NCBI GenBank assembly: GCA_050183765.1
Contig: JBFXAZ010000002.1
Span: forward strand, 62,001-126,000
DNA: 64,000 nt
Origin: JAFAZJ01 sp050183765
GTDB lineage: Bacteria > Pseudomonadota > Alphaproteobacteria > Reyranellales > Reyranellaceae
Direction of reading: 5' to 3'
Both the position numbers and the translations under genes were made by a program. The notes under the pieces are model-generated. The model was not told the DNA's origin. It searched no databases and saw only the letters and a program-made list of their open reading frames with translations. Shown here one piece after another: positions 63,446 to 64,000 of the stretch. The number at the start of each line of letters is the position of its first letter. Positions within the stretch are counted from its first letter, which is position 1.

Positions 63446-64000
63446 TCACGGCCGGTTGAGATGCTTCAGCGGATGGCCGGGGCGCGGCCATTCGAACGAC
63501 ACCAGCTTGCCGGTCATCGACAAGGTGGCGTAGGCGGTGCGCAGGTCCTTGCCGCCGAAGCAGACGTTGGTGACCATCGGGTCGGGCAGCTTGAACTGAT
63601 CGACGCGGCTGCCGTCGGGCCAGATGTCGGAGACGGCGCCGGTGATCAGCGTGGCGACGCAGATATGGCCGTCGCCGTCGACCGCCAGCGAGTCGAACAT
63701 CTGGTAGCCGCCCAGGCCCACGACCACGCGGCCCTTCTCGCCGCGATAGGGGCCATTGGCCGATTCGATCTCGCCGGGGCCGGAGAGCTTGAACGACCAG
63801 CAGCGCGCCGTCGGCGTCTCGACGACGTAGAGCGTCTTGTCGTCGGGCGACAGGCCGCAACCGTTCGGGCGCTCGAGCGGGAAGATCTTCTGCTCGATCC
63901 TCGAGCCGTCGGCCCTGGCGTAGTAGACCGCGCCACGGTCGCTGTCGTGCTCGCGCGTCTTGCCGAGGTCGGTGAACCAGAAGCCGCCCGAGCTGTCGAA
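63446..64000 (-). CDS. SMP-30/gluconolactonase/LRE family protein, 5' end cut by the window
   Basis: 184 residues visible, the C-terminal part; the start lies beyond position 64000. Beta-propeller features: FWFTDLGKTREHDSDRGAVYYA, the metal/active-site FPLERPNGCGLSPDDKTLYVVETPTARCW, DSLAVDGDGHICVATL and VTNVCFGGKDLRTAYATLS. Such proteins hydrolyse lactones such as gluconolactone with a divalent metal; the exact substrate is unknown. Codon use is GC-rich again, unlike the preceding island. Confidence 0.9.
   Translation of the reverse strand, partial: FDSSGGFWFTDLGKTREHDSDRGAVYYARADGSRIEQKIFPLERPNGCGLSPDDKTLYVVETPTARCWSFKLSGPGEIESANGPYRGEKGRVVVGLGGYQMFDSLAVDGDGHICVATLITGAVSDIWPDGSRVDQFKLPDPMVTNVCFGGKDLRTAYATLSMTGKLVSFEWPRPGHPLKHLNRP

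Overview
The window is chromosomal DNA from a high-GC bacterium, most likely an alphaproteobacterium. The signs are strongly GC-biased third codon positions, short intergenic gaps, many 4-bp ATGA gene overlaps, and a gene complement typical of that class: MocR regulator, CaiB/BaiF CoA-transferase, TauD-type dioxygenases, Pat-type acetyltransferase, PcaF-like thiolase, malonyl-CoA decarboxylase, and DUF1326/DUF2182, DUF1127 and DUF1328 proteins. The genus cannot be fixed from sequence reading alone; a Reyranella- or Bradyrhizobium-like organism would fit. No rRNA, tRNA, CRISPR array, transposase or phage module was seen. Both ends cut genes: acs on the left and an SMP-30 family gene on the right.

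Layout. 1-9.3 kb: acetyl-CoA synthetase end, a two-gene epimerase/SnoaL unit divergent from a MocR regulator with an inverted repeat between them, an MscS channel, a TauD dioxygenase, a Tat-exported hydrolase, and an ogt-DinB pair. 9.3-20 kb: a MurA with Asp in place of the catalytic Cys, a DEAD-box helicase, an exported hydrolase with a membrane-embedded spermidine-synthase-like protein, an exported PCMT-like methyltransferase, a PaaK-like protein lacking its AMP-binding loop, and a class III cyclase. 20-33.6 kb: a DUF883/YqjE-like/DUF1328 envelope cassette, a second TauD protein, the DUF1326-DUF2182 pair, aconitase, an MDR reductase, a glyoxalase-hydrolase fusion, a nitroreductase and a phosphotriesterase-family protein. 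33.6-45.2 kb: an animal-type heme peroxidase behind short repeats, an overlapping P450-glycosyltransferase pair, adenosine kinase, an AmpG-like permease overlapping a Pat-type protein, an SDR lacking its catalytic residues, and a DUF1127 pair. 45.2-54 kb: a Bcr-type efflux pump, a DUF1028 protein, a CobW GTPase/WD40/TauE operon, and an odd ABC protein followed by cyclic-nucleotide-binding and methyltransferase genes. 54-61.3 kb: CoA-transferase, lactonase-like hydrolase, ferredoxin-NADP reductase, LysE exporter, thiolase and malonyl-CoA decarboxylase. 61.3-63.4 kb: an AT-richer two-gene island of unknown function, then the SMP-30 gene.

Most of the window is ordinary metabolic and envelope chromosome. 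Several proteins carry family folds with altered active sites: MurA C-to-D, SDR without Ser/Tyr/Lys, a PaaK-like protein without the SSGTTG loop, and an ABC protein with altered Walker A and B and a roughly 300-residue insert. The best candidates for undescribed biology are the ABC/cNMP/methyltransferase cluster (50.0-53.7 kb) and the AT-rich island (61.4-63.4 kb).
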